51,611 bases of DNA from Amaricoccus solimangrovi. GTDB taxonomy: Bacteria; Pseudomonadota; Alphaproteobacteria; Rhodobacterales; Rhodobacteraceae. Both the position numbers and the translations under genes were made by a program. Below the pieces are notes generated by a model. It saw nothing but the letters and a program-made list of their open reading frames with translations. It was not told where the DNA came from and searched no databases. The stretch covers positions 1-51,611 of the forward strand of contig NZ_VFRP01000005.1 of NCBI RefSeq assembly GCF_006385685.1, given 5' to 3'. Positions within the stretch are counted from its first letter, which is position 1. Each line of letters opens with the position of its first letter. Below are positions 41,508-51,398 of the stretch, in pieces.

Positions 41508-42150
41508 TCAGGGGCGGAACAGGCGGCGCTTCGCGAGGTCCGCCCTGAGTTCGGCGAACTCGGCCCGGAGCTCCCCGAGCGTTTCCGCGGGGGGAGCTTG
41601 TCGCCATGATCGACCAGGGCCATCTCGTCCGGCATATGGGTGTAGACGAGGATCCACCCCGCCATGCCCTTGATCACATAGGCGCCGTCGATGAAGACGC
41701 TGTCGTCGAAGGCGTGATGCGTCACGCGAAGGACCGGCCCGCCGGCCGGAACACCGGCGCCGGAAACCGCGCCCCCTCGTCCGCCTCGCGATCGAGCGCG
41801 AGGAGGAGCGCGCCCATCTGCGCCGCGAGAAGTCCGAACGCTTCCGCCGCGCCGCCCCCCGAAGGCGAGCCGCCCGGCGCGGCGAAGATCGCCCCGACGA
41901 GTTCGCTCCGCGCGAGCATCGGCACGCCGATCTGACTCTGCGCGTCCGCGAGTCCCGGCGGCGGTATCTCCGCCGCGCCGGGCGGCTGCTCGCGGATCGC
42001 CGCGCCGAAACGGCGGAGCCGGCTCATGTCGCTCACCTTTACGACCCGGCGCGCCCGCGCCGCGCCGCGCCGCCCGCGATCCCTTCCCCGAGCTCCACCT
42101 CGGAGCCGGCGCCCGAGGCCGGGTAGCTTGCGACCGTCACCAGCGCCGAC
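41508..42150 (-). pseudogene. GAF-domain protein pseudogene with several frameshifts
   Basis: Minus-strand pieces in different frames appear to make up one former gene. LVTVASYPASGAGSEVELGE and GIAGGAA are followed in a shifted frame by RVVKVSDMSRLRRFGAAIRE and QSQIGVPMLARSELVGAIFA (a GAF core). After another shift comes HHAFDDSVFIDGAYVIKGMA, and a tail ETLGELRAEFAELRADLAKR ends at a stop at 41508-41510. At least two frameshifts separate these. The GAF call is moderate; the C-terminal DDSVFIDGxYVIKG block recalls a domain seen after GAF domains in alphaproteobacteria. Confidence 0.6.
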
Positions 42151-42411
42151 CGGCGGGATCGCGCTGAAAGAAGATGGCCGGCGCAAGGGAAACTCGCCTG
42201 CGCGCGGCCTCCCCCCGCTGTCCCCGGGGGTGCGACCCGAACACCCGGCCGCCGATCGAGCGCGCGATCCGACCGGTTCGTCGGCTCCTGGCGGCCGTCC
42301 GCGCGGGTGCTTGGCGGGTGAAGTCCGGCATCGAAGCCGTCAAGGCCGGGATCGCGACCGACCGCGTGGTGGCAACATAGCGCTCAATCAGCGCCCTGGC
42401 AGATGTAGGCG

Positions 42412-42450
42412 CAAAGTTAGAATGTCGCACCTGAGCAAAGTAGAATGTCA
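42412..42450 (+). repeat. Left terminal inverted repeat of the ISNCY-type element
   Basis: The segment from CAAAGTTAGAATGTCGCACC to AGCAAAGTAGAATGTCA matches the reverse complement of 43927-43965 over nearly its whole length, with two internal copies of an AAAGTTAGAATGTC-like unit. This marks the left end of the element. Nothing is recognised between the GAF pseudogene and this end (about 42150-42411). Confidence 0.8.
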
Positions 42451-42487
42451 GGCTTCCCTTCCGGAATCGAGGAATTGGGGGCTGGAC

Positions 42488-43929
42488 ATGGTGCTGGTGC
42501 TGATGAGCGAGCGCGAGTTGAACCGGATCGAGGTGCTTTCGCGGATTGCCGACGGCAGCCTGTCGGTGGCCGGGGCGGCGACGCTGCTGGCGTTGAGCCC
42601 GCGACAGGTGCACCGGTTGATGCGCGCGTTCCGGCAGGACGGCGCGTTGTCGGTTCGGCACAAGGCCCGGGATCGACGCTCGAACCACCGGATCCGCGAT
42701 GGCGTGCGCGACTACGCCCTGGCGCTGATCCGGGAGCAGTATGCCGACTTCGGACCGACGCTTGCCGCGGAGATGCTGGGCCGGCATCACGGCCTGGGGG
42801 TTTCCCGCGAGACCGTGCGCGGCTGGATGACGACCGCCGGCCTCTGGCTTCCGAGAGCTGAGCGGCGGCGGCTGCATCGGCCGCGGCTGCGCCGCGAGGC
42901 CGTGTGCGAGCTGATCCAGATCGACGGCTCCGCTCACCGCTGGTTCGAGGACCGCGGTCCGGCCTGCACGCTGCTCGTCTTCATCGACGACGCGACGAGC
43001 GCGCTGATGCAGCTGCGTTTCGTGCCGGCGGAGAGCACCTTCGCCTATTTCGAGGCGCTCGAACACTATCTGCGGGCGCATGGCCGACCGGTGGCGTTCT
43101 ACTCCGACCGGCACTCGGTCTTCCGTGTGGCGGCCGAGGAGGCCAGAAGCGGTCACGGCATGACGCAATTCGGCCGCGCGTTGAACGAGCTCAACATTGA
43201 GATCCTGTGCGCGGCGTCGAGCCAGGCCAAGGGCCGTGTCGAACGGGCGAACCGCACGCTGCGGGACCGCCTGGTCAAGGAGCTGCGTCTCGCCGGCGTC
43301 TCCGACATCGCTTCGGGCAACGCCTTCCTCCCGGCCTTCACCGAGCGGTTCAACCGGCAGTTCGCCACGCCCCGGTCCGGCCGGACAACCTGCACCGGTC
43401 CCTGAACGTGGAACCCGACCGGCTGCGCGAGATCCTGTGCTAGCGCGACCAGCGCCATGTCAGCCAGCAGCTGAGCTTCAATTACGAACGGCGCAAGGTC
43501 ATGCTCGAGGTCAACTGCTCGAGGTCAACGACGTGACCCGCAGCCTGGCCGGTCAGTATGTCGATACCTACGTCTTCCCGGACGGCCGCCTCGGCCTCGA
43601 CTGGCCTCGCCCTGCCCTGCACCGTCTTCGATAAGCACCAGCGCGTCACCCACGCCGCCATCGTCGAGAGCAAGCATCTCGGCGCCGTCCTTGCCTACAT
43701 CAAGGAGCAGCAGGAAAAGGCGCCGCCGGCACCGCTCCCGGCCGTCGGCAAGCAGCGTACCAGCTATACCCCGACTGGCAGGAAGTCCCCGGGCCGAAAG
43801 ACCTTTGTCGACCAGATCGCCGCGCAACGACCCAACGCGGCCGCAGACGCGGCCCGCGCGGGGCCGGCCAGCCCTCCGATACTTGAGGTCTCCGGCCTGG
43901 CCGGCCCCGCTCCGCCACCGCCAGAGTGA
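42488..43929 (+). pseudogene. ISNCY (IS1202-like) transposase, degenerate
   Basis: MVLVLMSERELNRIEVLSRI, helix-turn-helix LLALSPRQVHRLMRAF and the integrase core (ELIQIDGSAHRWFEDRG, LVFIDDATSALMQLRF, SSQAKGRVERANRTLRDRL) are intact to about 43370. Then the gene decays. There is a frameshift near 43372, a nonsense TAG at 43441-43443 where Trp is usual, a 14-bp tandem duplication at 43502-43529 and another frameshift near 43610. The C-terminal text (FDKHQRVTHAAIVESKHLGA, RKSPGRKTFVDQ) is still readable to a TGA at 43927-43929. Confidence 0.88.
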
Positions 43930-43965
43930 CATTTCTACTTTGCGGGCCTGCGGACATTCCAACTT
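43927..43965 (-). repeat. Right terminal inverted repeat of the ISNCY-type element
   Basis: TGACATTTCTACTTTGCGGG through GGACATTCCAACTTG is an imperfect inverted copy of 42412-42450. The transposase stop lies inside its first bases. The element therefore spans about 42412-43965. I could not identify a clear target-site duplication. Confidence 0.8.
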
Positions 43966-44013
43966 GGTTGCAACAGCAGACGTCCTCACCTCGCAATGGG
44001 GATGCTGGCGGGC

Positions 44014-44979
44014 TCATGTTTGCCAGGCGCCAAGCATACCTTCATCTCGCAATCTTCCGACCCGAGTTGTCCTTCCGGTCGGACCTTCGCTACGAACGTT
44101 TTTTTGCGCGCTCCAGTAGGCGTGGCTTTCCCGCCGCAGGAGCTCATACGATGCGATTCGCTCGCGCGCGTCCGCGCCTCCCTGCGCGACCAGCAGTGCG
44201 ATCAGCGTTTCAATGAGGGCGGTCGCGCCCGCGTAGCACCCGAAATGATGCGTCGACAGCACCGACGCGATCAGCGTCTCGTCGGCGCTGAACTCGGGCG
44301 CGACGATCTCGCTGTCCGAGATCAGCACCAGCTTCACGCCCCGCCGGCGCGCGAAGGCGCAGGCTTCGATCGTCTCGCGCGAATAGGGTGTGAAGGTGAT
44401 CGCGATCATCACGTCGCCTTCACCCGCCGAATTCAGTTCGTCGATGGCCGAGCTCACATGACGCGGGATCAGCTGGAGGCTCGGCAACGCCATGCGCCCG
44501 ACATAGTGGAAGTAATAGGCCATGGCGTAGCTCGCGCGCACCGCCGTCAGGTAGACCGTGCGCGCCTCGAGCAACAGCGAGACCACGCGACCGATCTTCT
44601 CCGGGGTCTGGCGGTCGAGGGTCCGGCGCACGATCGCCATCGCGTTCAGCGCGGCCTCGGCCTGCGCCTCGCCCAGGGGACCGCTTGCCCTGAGATTCCG
44701 GAGCCACGCGTCGTCTTCACCGGCCGCCGGCGCCGAGACCAGGGCATGCCGGAACGGCTCGCGCATCTCCTCGTAGCTGGCGAAGCCCAGCCTTTCGGCC
44801 ATGCGCACCAATGAGTTGGTGCTGACGCCGGCCTTGCGCGCCGTCTCGCGGATGGAGTCGAGTCCGAAGTCCGAAGGGTTGTCGACGACGTGCTTCGCCA
44901 CGGCGCGCAGGCCGCGCGGCAGATCCGGCAGCATCGCCTTGAGATCCGTCAGCACCCGGGTTTTCAGCGTTGGATCCAT
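44014..44979 (-). CDS. RpiR/MurR-family regulator
   Basis: A 321-residue regulator with an N-terminal HTH_6 domain (LRAVAKHVVDNPSDFGLDSI, TARKAGVSTNSLVRMAERLG) and a C-terminal SIS domain (AIDELNSAGEGDVMIAITFT, FARRRGVKLVLISDSEI). ATG 44979 has GGAG ten bases upstream. It is divergent from the demethylase-BKACE-aminotransferase genes and probably controls them. The last 20-30 residues (KNVRSEGPTGRTTRVGR) look unlike the family; the broken IS begins 49 bases beyond the stop. Confidence 0.87.
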   Translation of the reverse strand: MDPTLKTRVLTDLKAMLPDLPRGLRAVAKHVVDNPSDFGLDSIRETARKAGVSTNSLVRMAERLGFASYEEMREPFRHALVSAPAAGEDDAWLRNLRASGPLGEAQAEAALNAMAIVRRTLDRQTPEKIGRVVSLLLEARTVYLTAVRASYAMAYYFHYVGRMALPSLQLIPRHVSSAIDELNSAGEGDVMIAITFTPYSRETIEACAFARRRGVKLVLISDSEIVAPEFSADETLIASVLSTHHFGCYAGATALIETLIALLVAQGGADARERIASYELLRRESHAYWSAQKNVRSEGPTGRTTRVGRLRDEGMLGAWQT

Positions 44980-45107
44980 GGATCGGCTTCTCCGAGGCAA
45001 GGCAGAACGTTTGTGATTTTTATTGATTGTTGACGGGAAATGTTTTTAGCGCAAGAGATTTCGGCATCGAAGCGCTCCGGCCCCCGCCGACCAGCCCCAG
45101 GACAACC
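44980..45107. promoter_or_regulatory. Divergent promoter region, rpiR / demethylase gene
   Basis: An AT-rich stretch (about 45010-45055) stands out against the GC-rich surroundings. It holds TTGACG at 45028 with AAGAGA 17 bases downstream as a weak promoter candidate for the plus strand. AACGTTTGTG and AAATGTTTTT could be half-sites for the RpiR protein. No firm operator can be named. Confidence 0.35.
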
Positions 45108-47501
45108 ATGGCCCAGACCTTGCCCTCCCACGCCTCCGTCGTCGTAATCGGCGGCGGCATCATGGGGTGCTCGACCCTCTACCACCTCGCAAAGATGGGC
45201 GTGACGGACGCGATCCTGATCGAGCGCAACAAGCTCACCTCGGGCACGACCTGGCATTCAGCGGCGCAGGTGCGCGCGCTGCGCCACTCGCGCAACCTGA
45301 CCCGCATGATCCAGTATTCGGTGCAACTCTATTCGCAGCTCGAGAAAGAGACCGGCCAGTCTGTGGGCTGGATCCAGAAGGGGTCGCTCTCGATCGCGAC
45401 CAATCAGGACCGTCTCACCCACATCAGGCGGCAGGAGGCGCTGGCCCATGCCTACGGGATCGACGCGCGCTCGATCTCGGCGGGCGAGGCGAAGGAGCGC
45501 TGGCCGCTGATGAACGCGGAGGACGTGCTGGGCGCGGTCTGGTCGCCCGACGACGGCCGCGTCTCGCCCTCGGACGTCTGCGCGGCGCTGGTGAAGGGGG
45601 CCAGGGGCCTCGGCGCGAGGATCTTCGAGGACACGGGCGTCACCGGCATCCTGACCGAGAACGGCCGGGTCAGGGGGGTGGAGACCGCGCGGGGGACCGT
45701 GATGTGCGACGCGATCGCGCTCTGCGCCGGCCTCTGGTCGCGCGAGGTGGGCGCGATGGCGGGGGCCGACGTGCCGGCGCTGGCCTGCGAGCATTTCTAC
45801 CTGCTGACCAAGCCGATCGAGGGCATCGTCGGCAACACCCCCACGCTCTCGGACCACGACAGCCACCTCTACATCCGCGACGACAGCGGCGGGCTTCTGG
45901 TCGGCTGCTTCGAGCCGATGGGCAAGCCGATCGCCCCGGGCGTGCTGAACGAGAGCTTCTCGTTCGGCCTGCTGCCCGAGGACTGGGACCATTTCGAGCC
46001 GATGATGGAGCTGGCGCTGCGCCGCCTGCCCGCGCTCGAGACGGCGGAGGTGAAGATGCTGCTGAACGGCCCCGAGAGCTTCACGCCGGACGGCACCTTC
46101 ATGCTCGGCGAGACCGCCGAGACGCGCGGGCTGTTCCTGGGCTGCGGCATGAACTCGGTCGGCATCGCCTCGGGCGGCGGCGCCGGCATGAACCTCGCAC
46201 ACGCGATCATCCATGGCCGCGCCGCCTATGACCTGAGCGAGGCCGATGCCAAGCGCTTCGCGCCGGTCTTCAACTCGGTCGAGCACCTGATGGCGCGCGC
46301 CCCCGAGATCCTCGGGACGCACTACGACATCGCCTTTCCCGGGAAGCAGCTGAAGACCGCGCGCGACCTGCGCGCCCTGCCGCTCGATGCCGAATACCGG
46401 GCCGCGAAGGCCCACATGGGCCAGTTCTACGGCTGGGAACGCCCGCTGTTCTTCGGCAAGACCGCCGAACCGGCGCCGCGTTTCGACCGCCCCGACTGGT
46501 TCGAGAACGTCCGCGCCGAGGTGACGGCCGCGCATGAGAAGGCCGCGATCTTCGACGCCTCGCCCTTCGGCAAGATCGACGTCGAGGGACCGGATGCCGA
46601 GGCCTACCTGATGAAGGTCTGCTCGGGCCGGATGGACCGGGCCCCGGGCGCGGTGATCTACACCGCCATGCTCAACGACCGCGGCACCTTCGAAAGCGAC
46701 CTGACGGCGCAGCGCATCGCGGCCGATCACTACCGCCTCTTCGTCGGCGCGACGGCGATCAAGCGCGACCTGTCGTGGCTGAGGAACCACTCCGAGGGCT
46801 TCGCCGTCACCCTGACCGACACGACCGAAACCTATGCCGTGCTGGGACTGATGGGCCCCGAGGCCGCGCGCGTCGCTGCGGACTGCGGCGCGCCGGAGCT
46901 GGTGGACATCGGATACTACAGGCAGGCCGGTGCCCATATCGCCGGCAAGCATGTCCGCGCCGCGCGCATGTCCTACGTCGGCGAGGCGGGATGGGAGCTG
47001 ACCTGCCGCGCCGAGAACGCGCCCGCGATCTATGCCGCGCTGACCGCGGCCGGCGCCGTGCCCGCGGGCATTTTCGCCCAGACCTCGATGCGGGTCGAAA
47101 AGGGCTTCTGCGCGATGGGCCACGAGCTGGACGGCGACGTGACGCCGGTCGCGGCGGGCCTCGACTTCGCGGCGCGCAAGTCGGGCGGCTTCATCGGGGC
47201 CGACGCGCTGGACGCCGAGCGTGCCAGGGGCGCGGGCTCGCTGATGGTGTCGCTTGTGCTCGACGACGTCGCGGCGGTGCCGCTGGGCCACGAGCCGGTC
47301 TATCTGGGCGACGAGATCGTGGCCAAGACCACCTCCGCCGCCTTCGGCTACCGGGTCGGCAAGCCGGTGGCGCTGGCCTTCTGCAAGACGCCGGTCGCCG
47401 ACGGGACACGGGTGAAGGTCGACATCGCCCGCGCCCTCTTCGACGCGACGGTGATCGTGGGCCCTGCCTATGATCCGACCGGCGCGCGGATGAAGGGCTG
47501 A
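45108..47501 (+). CDS. FAD-dependent demethylase of the dimethylglycine/sarcosine dehydrogenase type
   Basis: A 797-residue protein. The N-terminal half is a DAO-type flavoprotein (SVVVIGGGIMGCSTLYHLAK; SGTTWHSAAQVRALRH, whose His is the usual covalent FAD site). A linker domain follows, then a C-terminal GcvT aminomethyltransferase fold (about residues 430-797: RMSYVGEAGWELTCRAENAP, GFCAMGHELDGDVTPVAAGL). It should remove an N-methyl group, pass electrons to ETF and load the C1 unit onto tetrahydrofolate. etfB and etfA and purU downstream support this. The exact substrate is unknown. Confidence 0.88.
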   Translation: MAQTLPSHASVVVIGGGIMGCSTLYHLAKMGVTDAILIERNKLTSGTTWHSAAQVRALRHSRNLTRMIQYSVQLYSQLEKETGQSVGWIQKGSLSIATNQDRLTHIRRQEALAHAYGIDARSISAGEAKERWPLMNAEDVLGAVWSPDDGRVSPSDVCAALVKGARGLGARIFEDTGVTGILTENGRVRGVETARGTVMCDAIALCAGLWSREVGAMAGADVPALACEHFYLLTKPIEGIVGNTPTLSDHDSHLYIRDDSGGLLVGCFEPMGKPIAPGVLNESFSFGLLPEDWDHFEPMMELALRRLPALETAEVKMLLNGPESFTPDGTFMLGETAETRGLFLGCGMNSVGIASGGGAGMNLAHAIIHGRAAYDLSEADAKRFAPVFNSVEHLMARAPEILGTHYDIAFPGKQLKTARDLRALPLDAEYRAAKAHMGQFYGWERPLFFGKTAEPAPRFDRPDWFENVRAEVTAAHEKAAIFDASPFGKIDVEGPDAEAYLMKVCSGRMDRAPGAVIYTAMLNDRGTFESDLTAQRIAADHYRLFVGATAIKRDLSWLRNHSEGFAVTLTDTTETYAVLGLMGPEAARVAADCGAPELVDIGYYRQAGAHIAGKHVRAARMSYVGEAGWELTCRAENAPAIYAALTAAGAVPAGIFAQTSMRVEKGFCAMGHELDGDVTPVAAGLDFAARKSGGFIGADALDAERARGAGSLMVSLVLDDVAAVPLGHEPVYLGDEIVAKTTSAAFGYRVGKPVALAFCKTPVADGTRVKVDIARALFDATVIVGPAYDPTGARMKG

Positions 47502-47506
47502 CCCCG

Positions 47507-48265
47507 ATGGCCCGCCCGCTGATCATGGTCGCCCCGAACGGCGCCCGGCGCGGGCGGGCCGATCACCCCGCCCTGCCGGTCACCCTTCGGCGGATCGTCG
47601 AGACCGCCGCCACATGTCACGCGGCCGGGGCCGACGCGCTGCACCTGCATGTGCGCGACGCGGAGGGACGGCATTCGCTCGACGCCGGCCTCTACCGCGA
47701 GACGCTGGCCGAAATCAGCCGCGCCGCGCCCGACCTGCGTCTTCAGATCACCACCGAGGCGGCCGGGATCTTCGACGTGCCGGCGCAGCTCGCCTGCCTC
47801 GAGCGGGTACGCCCGGCCTGGGCCTCGATCGCGGCGCGCGAGATCGCCCGCGACCCGGACCTCGCGCCGCGCGTCTACGCGCTCTGCGCCGACATGGGCA
47901 TTGAGACGCAGCATATCCTCTACGACACCGGCGACGTCGCGCTCTTGGCCCGCTGGCGGGCGGAAGGCATCGTGCGCCCGAAGCAGGACAGCGTGCTCTA
48001 TGTCCTCGGACGCTACGCGACGGGGCAGGTCTCGGACCCCGGCGATCTCGATCCCTTCCTCGCGGCCGATCCGGACCGCGACGACTGGATGGTCTGCGCC
48101 TTCGGCCCGGCCGAGCACGCCTGCCTCGCGCGCGCGGCGCGGCTCGGCGGCAAGCTCAGGGTGGGCTTCGAGAACAGCCTGACCCGCTCCGACGGCGCGC
48201 CCCATCGCGACAACGCCGCCTCCGTCGCCGACCTCCTGAGCCTCATCGAAGGGCAATGCCAATGA
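47507..48265 (+). CDS. BKACE-family beta-keto acid cleavage enzyme (DUF849)
   Basis: A 252-residue zinc enzyme. It has MVAPNGARRGRADHPALPVT at the N-terminus, the metal motif ALHLHVRDAEGRHSLDAGLY, and near the C-terminus LRVGFENSLTRSDGAPHRDN, whose Glu completes the metal site. Family members split beta-keto acids with acetyl-CoA, giving an acetoacetate product and a new CoA ester. It is somewhat short for the family. Five bases separate it from the demethylase gene and its stop overlaps the aminotransferase start. Confidence 0.88.
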   Translation: MARPLIMVAPNGARRGRADHPALPVTLRRIVETAATCHAAGADALHLHVRDAEGRHSLDAGLYRETLAEISRAAPDLRLQITTEAAGIFDVPAQLACLERVRPAWASIAAREIARDPDLAPRVYALCADMGIETQHILYDTGDVALLARWRAEGIVRPKQDSVLYVLGRYATGQVSDPGDLDPFLAADPDRDDWMVCAFGPAEHACLARAARLGGKLRVGFENSLTRSDGAPHRDNAASVADLLSLIEGQCQ

Positions 48266-49593
48266 GCCACGTCTTCCCGCGCCACAGCCACGCCGCGCTG
48301 CCGACCGCCGTCGGCGGTGACGGCTGCTGGCTGATCGACGCCGACGGCAAGCGCTATTTCGACGGCTCGGGCGGGGCCGCCGTCTCCTGCCTCGGCCATT
48401 CCAACGCCCGCGTCACCGAGGCGATCAAGGCGCAGCTCGACAGGATCGCCTTCGCCCACACCGGCTTCTTCACCTCGGAGCCGGCCGAGGCGCTGGCCGA
48501 CCTCCTCATCGCCAACGCGCCGGGCGATCTCGACCGGGTCTATTTCGTCTCGGGCGGGTCCGAGGCGGTCGAGGCGGCGATCAAGCTCGCGCGCCAGTTC
48601 CATCTGGAGAACGGGGAGCCGGAGCGGCGCCACCTGATCGCGCGGCGCCAGAGCTACCACGGCAACACTCTGGGCGCGCTCTCGGCCGGCGGTAACGAGT
48701 TCCGCCGCGCGCAGTTCGCGCCCCTGCTGGTCGGGATGAGCCATATCGCGCCCTGCTACGAATATGCCGAGCGGGCCGAGGACGAGACGCCCGAGGCCTA
48801 TGGCCAGCGCGTCGCGAACGAGCTCGAGGCCGAGATCCTGCGGCTCGGCCCCGAGACCGTGATGGCCTTCATCGCCGAGCCGGTGGTGGGCGCGACGCTG
48901 GGCGCGGTGCCGGCGGTGCCGGGCTATTTCGCCCGGGTGCGCGAGATCTGCGACACCCACGGCGTGCTGCTGATCCTCGACGAGGTGATGTGCGGCATGG
49001 GCCGCGTCGGGCATCTCTTCGCCTGCGAGGCCGAGGGCATCGCCCCGGACATCCTCTGCGTCGCCAAGGGCCTCGGCGCGGGTTACCAGCCGATCGGCGC
49101 GATGCTCTGCGCGGGCCGGATCCATGACACGATCGCGGCCGGGAGCGGTTTCTTCCAGCACGGCCACACCTATGTCGGCCATCCCGTCGCGACCGCCGCC
49201 GGCCTCGCCGTCGTGAGCGAGATCCTCGAGCGCGACCTCGTCCCCCAGGTCCGGGCGCGCGGCGCCTATCTCGAGGCCGCGCTGCGCGACCGTTTCGGGC
49301 AGAACCCGCATGTCGGCGACATTCGCGGCCGGGGCCTGTTCCGGGGCATCGAGTTCGTGGCCGACCGCGAGACGAGGCGGCCCTTCGCGCCGACGACGGG
49401 GCTCGCGGGCAGGCTGAAGAAGGCCGCCTTCGCCGAGGGGCTGATCTGCTATCCCATGCCGGGCACCCGCGACGGACGCAACGGCGACCACGTCCTGCTC
49501 GCGCCGCCGTTCATCGCCACCGAGGCCGAGCTCGACGGGATGGTCGACCGCCTCGAGCGCGCGGTGACCGCGGTGCTGGCAACGGCCGGCTGA
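48262..49593 (+). CDS. Class III (omega-type) aminotransferase
   Basis: A 443-residue PLP enzyme. The PLP Lys is in [18 protein letters not shown]; other motifs are [37 protein letters not shown] and [18 protein letters not shown] 48262 overlaps the BKACE stop (ATGA) and is preferred to an ATG six bases earlier. Class III enzymes act on omega- or beta-amino acids. Next to BKACE, it may make the beta-keto acid or semialdehyde that BKACE cleaves. Confidence 0.9.
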   Translation: MSHVFPRHSHAALPTAVGGDGCWLIDADGKRYFDGSGGAAVSCLGHSNARVTEAIKAQLDRIAFAHTGFFTSEPAEALADLLIANAPGDLDRVYFVSGGSEAVEAAIKLARQFHLENGEPERRHLIARRQSYHGNTLGALSAGGNEFRRAQFAPLLVGMSHIAPCYEYAERAEDETPEAYGQRVANELEAEILRLGPETVMAFIAEPVVGATLGAVPAVPGYFARVREICDTHGVLLILDEVMCGMGRVGHLFACEAEGIAPDILCVAKGLGAGYQPIGAMLCAGRIHDTIAAGSGFFQHGHTYVGHPVATAAGLAVVSEILERDLVPQVRARGAYLEAALRDRFGQNPHVGDIRGRGLFRGIEFVADRETRRPFAPTTGLAGRLKKAAFAEGLICYPMPGTRDGRNGDHVLLAPPFIATEAELDGMVDRLERAVTAVLATAG

Positions 49594-49622
49594 GCGCCCG
49601 GCATCATCAGGAAGGAATGACG

Positions 49623-50384
49623 ATGAAGATCCTGGTGCCCGTGAAGCGGGTGATCGACTACAACGTGAAGGTTCGGGTGAAGGCGGACGGGTCGGGAGTG
49701 GATCTCGCGAACGTCAAGATGAGCATGAACCCGTTCGACGAGATCGCCGTCGAGGAGGCGATCCGCCTGAAGGAGAAGGGCGTCGCGGAGGAAGTGATCG
49801 CGGTCTCCATCGGGGTGAAGCAGGCGCAGGAGACGCTGCGGACGGCGCTCGCGATGGGAGCCGATCGCGCGATCCTCGTGGTCGCCGCGGAGGATGTCGC
49901 GACCGACATCGAGCCGCTCGCGGTGGCGAAGATCCTCGCGAAGGTCGCCGAGGCCGAGGGCGCGAAGCTCGTGATCGCGGGCAAGCAGGCGATCGACAAC
50001 GACATGAACGCGACCGGCCAGATGCTCGCGGCGCTCCTGGGCTGGCCGCAGGCGACCTTCGCCTCCGAACTTGCGATCGAGGGCGACAAGGCGAAGGTCA
50101 CGCGCGAGGTCGACGGCGGGCTGCAGACGATCGAGGTGAAGCTGCCCGCGATCGTCACCGCCGACCTGCGGCTCAACGAGCCGCGCTATGCGAGCCTTCC
50201 GAACATCATGAAGGCGAAGAAGAAGCCGCTCGAGGAGAAGACCGCCGCCGACTACGGGGTCGATGTGACGCCCCGGCTCACCGTGGTGAAGACGACGGAG
50301 CCGAGCGTGCGCAAGGCGGGCGTCAAGGTCGGCTCGGTCGACGAGCTGATCGCGAAACTGAAGGACGAGGCGGGGGTGCTCTGA
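49623..50384 (+). CDS. etfB: Electron transfer flavoprotein beta subunit
   Basis: A 253-residue protein matching EtfB throughout: [60 protein letters not shown] and [23 protein letters not shown] 49623 sits ten bases after AGGA; the ATG at 49617 is too close to it. It accepts electrons from flavin dehydrogenases, here probably the demethylase. Coupled to etfA. Confidence 0.96.
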   Translation: MKILVPVKRVIDYNVKVRVKADGSGVDLANVKMSMNPFDEIAVEEAIRLKEKGVAEEVIAVSIGVKQAQETLRTALAMGADRAILVVAAEDVATDIEPLAVAKILAKVAEAEGAKLVIAGKQAIDNDMNATGQMLAALLGWPQATFASELAIEGDKAKVTREVDGGLQTIEVKLPAIVTADLRLNEPRYASLPNIMKAKKKPLEEKTAADYGVDVTPRLTVVKTTEPSVRKAGVKVGSVDELIAKLKDEAGVL

Positions 50385-51313
50385 TGGCGGTTCTCATTCT
50401 GGCGAAGCACGACAACGCCCATCTCAACGAGGCGACCGGCAAGGCCGTCACCGCCGCGACCGCCATGGGCGGCGACGTCACCCTGCTGGTCGCGGGCGAG
50501 AACTGCGGCGCGGTCGCCGAGGCCGCCGCGAAGCTCGGCGGTGTGACGAAGGTCATCCATGTCGAGGGCGCGGAATACGCGCACCGGCTCGCCGAGCCGC
50601 TGACCGACCTCGTGAAAGCCTTCGCGGAGGACTACGAGCACATCGTCTTCCCGGGCACCACGAGCGGCAGGAACGTCGCACCGCGCCTCGCGGCGCTCCT
50701 CGACGTGATGGTGATCTCGGAGATCACCGGCGTGGTGGCGCCCGACACGTTCGAGCGGCCGATCTATGCCGGCAACGCGATCCAGACGGTGAAATCGAGC
50801 GATCCGAAGAAGGTGATCACCGTGCGCGGCGCCTCCTTCGCCGCCCCCGGCGAGCAGGCGCCGGCGCCGATCGAGACCGCGACCGGCCCGGCCGATCCGG
50901 GGCTCTCGTCCTGGGTCGAGGACAAGACGCAGGTTTCCGACCGGCCCGAACTCGCCTCCGCGAAGATCGTCGTCTCGGGCGGGCGCGGCGTTGGCTCGGA
51001 GGAGAACTTCGCCATCGTCGCCGCGCTCGCCGACAAGCTCGGCGCCGCCGTCGGCGCCTCCCGCGCGGCGGTCGACTCAGGCTACGCCCCGAACGACTGG
51101 CAGGTCGGCCAGACCGGCAAGGTCGTCGCCCCCGACCTCTACATCGCCCTCGGCATCTCCGGCGCCATCCAGCACCTCGCCGGCATGAAGGACTCCAAGG
51201 TCATCGTCGCCATCAACAAGGACGAGGAAGCCCCGATCTTCCAGGTCGCCGACTACGGCCTCGTCGGCGACCTCTTCACCCTCGTGCCGGAAATGGCGGA
51301 GAAGCTGGGATGA
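50384..51313 (+). CDS. etfA: Electron transfer flavoprotein alpha subunit
   Basis: A 309-residue protein with the EtfA N-terminus ([20 protein letters not shown]) and the C-terminal FAD domain ([60 protein letters not shown]). Its ATG overlaps the etfB TGA by one base. It forms the ETF heterodimer that feeds the ubiquinone pool through ETF-QO, which is not in the window. Confidence 0.96.
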   Translation: MAVLILAKHDNAHLNEATGKAVTAATAMGGDVTLLVAGENCGAVAEAAAKLGGVTKVIHVEGAEYAHRLAEPLTDLVKAFAEDYEHIVFPGTTSGRNVAPRLAALLDVMVISEITGVVAPDTFERPIYAGNAIQTVKSSDPKKVITVRGASFAAPGEQAPAPIETATGPADPGLSSWVEDKTQVSDRPELASAKIVVSGGRGVGSEENFAIVAALADKLGAAVGASRAAVDSGYAPNDWQVGQTGKVVAPDLYIALGISGAIQHLAGMKDSKVIVAINKDEEAPIFQVADYGLVGDLFTLVPEMAEKLG

Positions 51314-51398
51314 CGCCGCGGCCGACCGACGCTCCCCGGGCGCGCGCGCCGCTCGCGGCGCCGACGCATGCCGACCCGCTCGCGACCGGACCCGAGGC

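Noticed and set aside
42190-42411. A short plus-strand frame ending in RVKSGIEAVKAGIATDRVVA before the ISNCY element
   Set aside because: It has no ribosome site and no recognisable family. It may be the tail of an older mobile element but cannot be supported.
45258-47291. A 677-codon minus-strand open frame opposite the demethylase gene
   Set aside because: It is a composition-driven shadow with no recognisable domain, while the plus strand encodes a complete flavoprotein.
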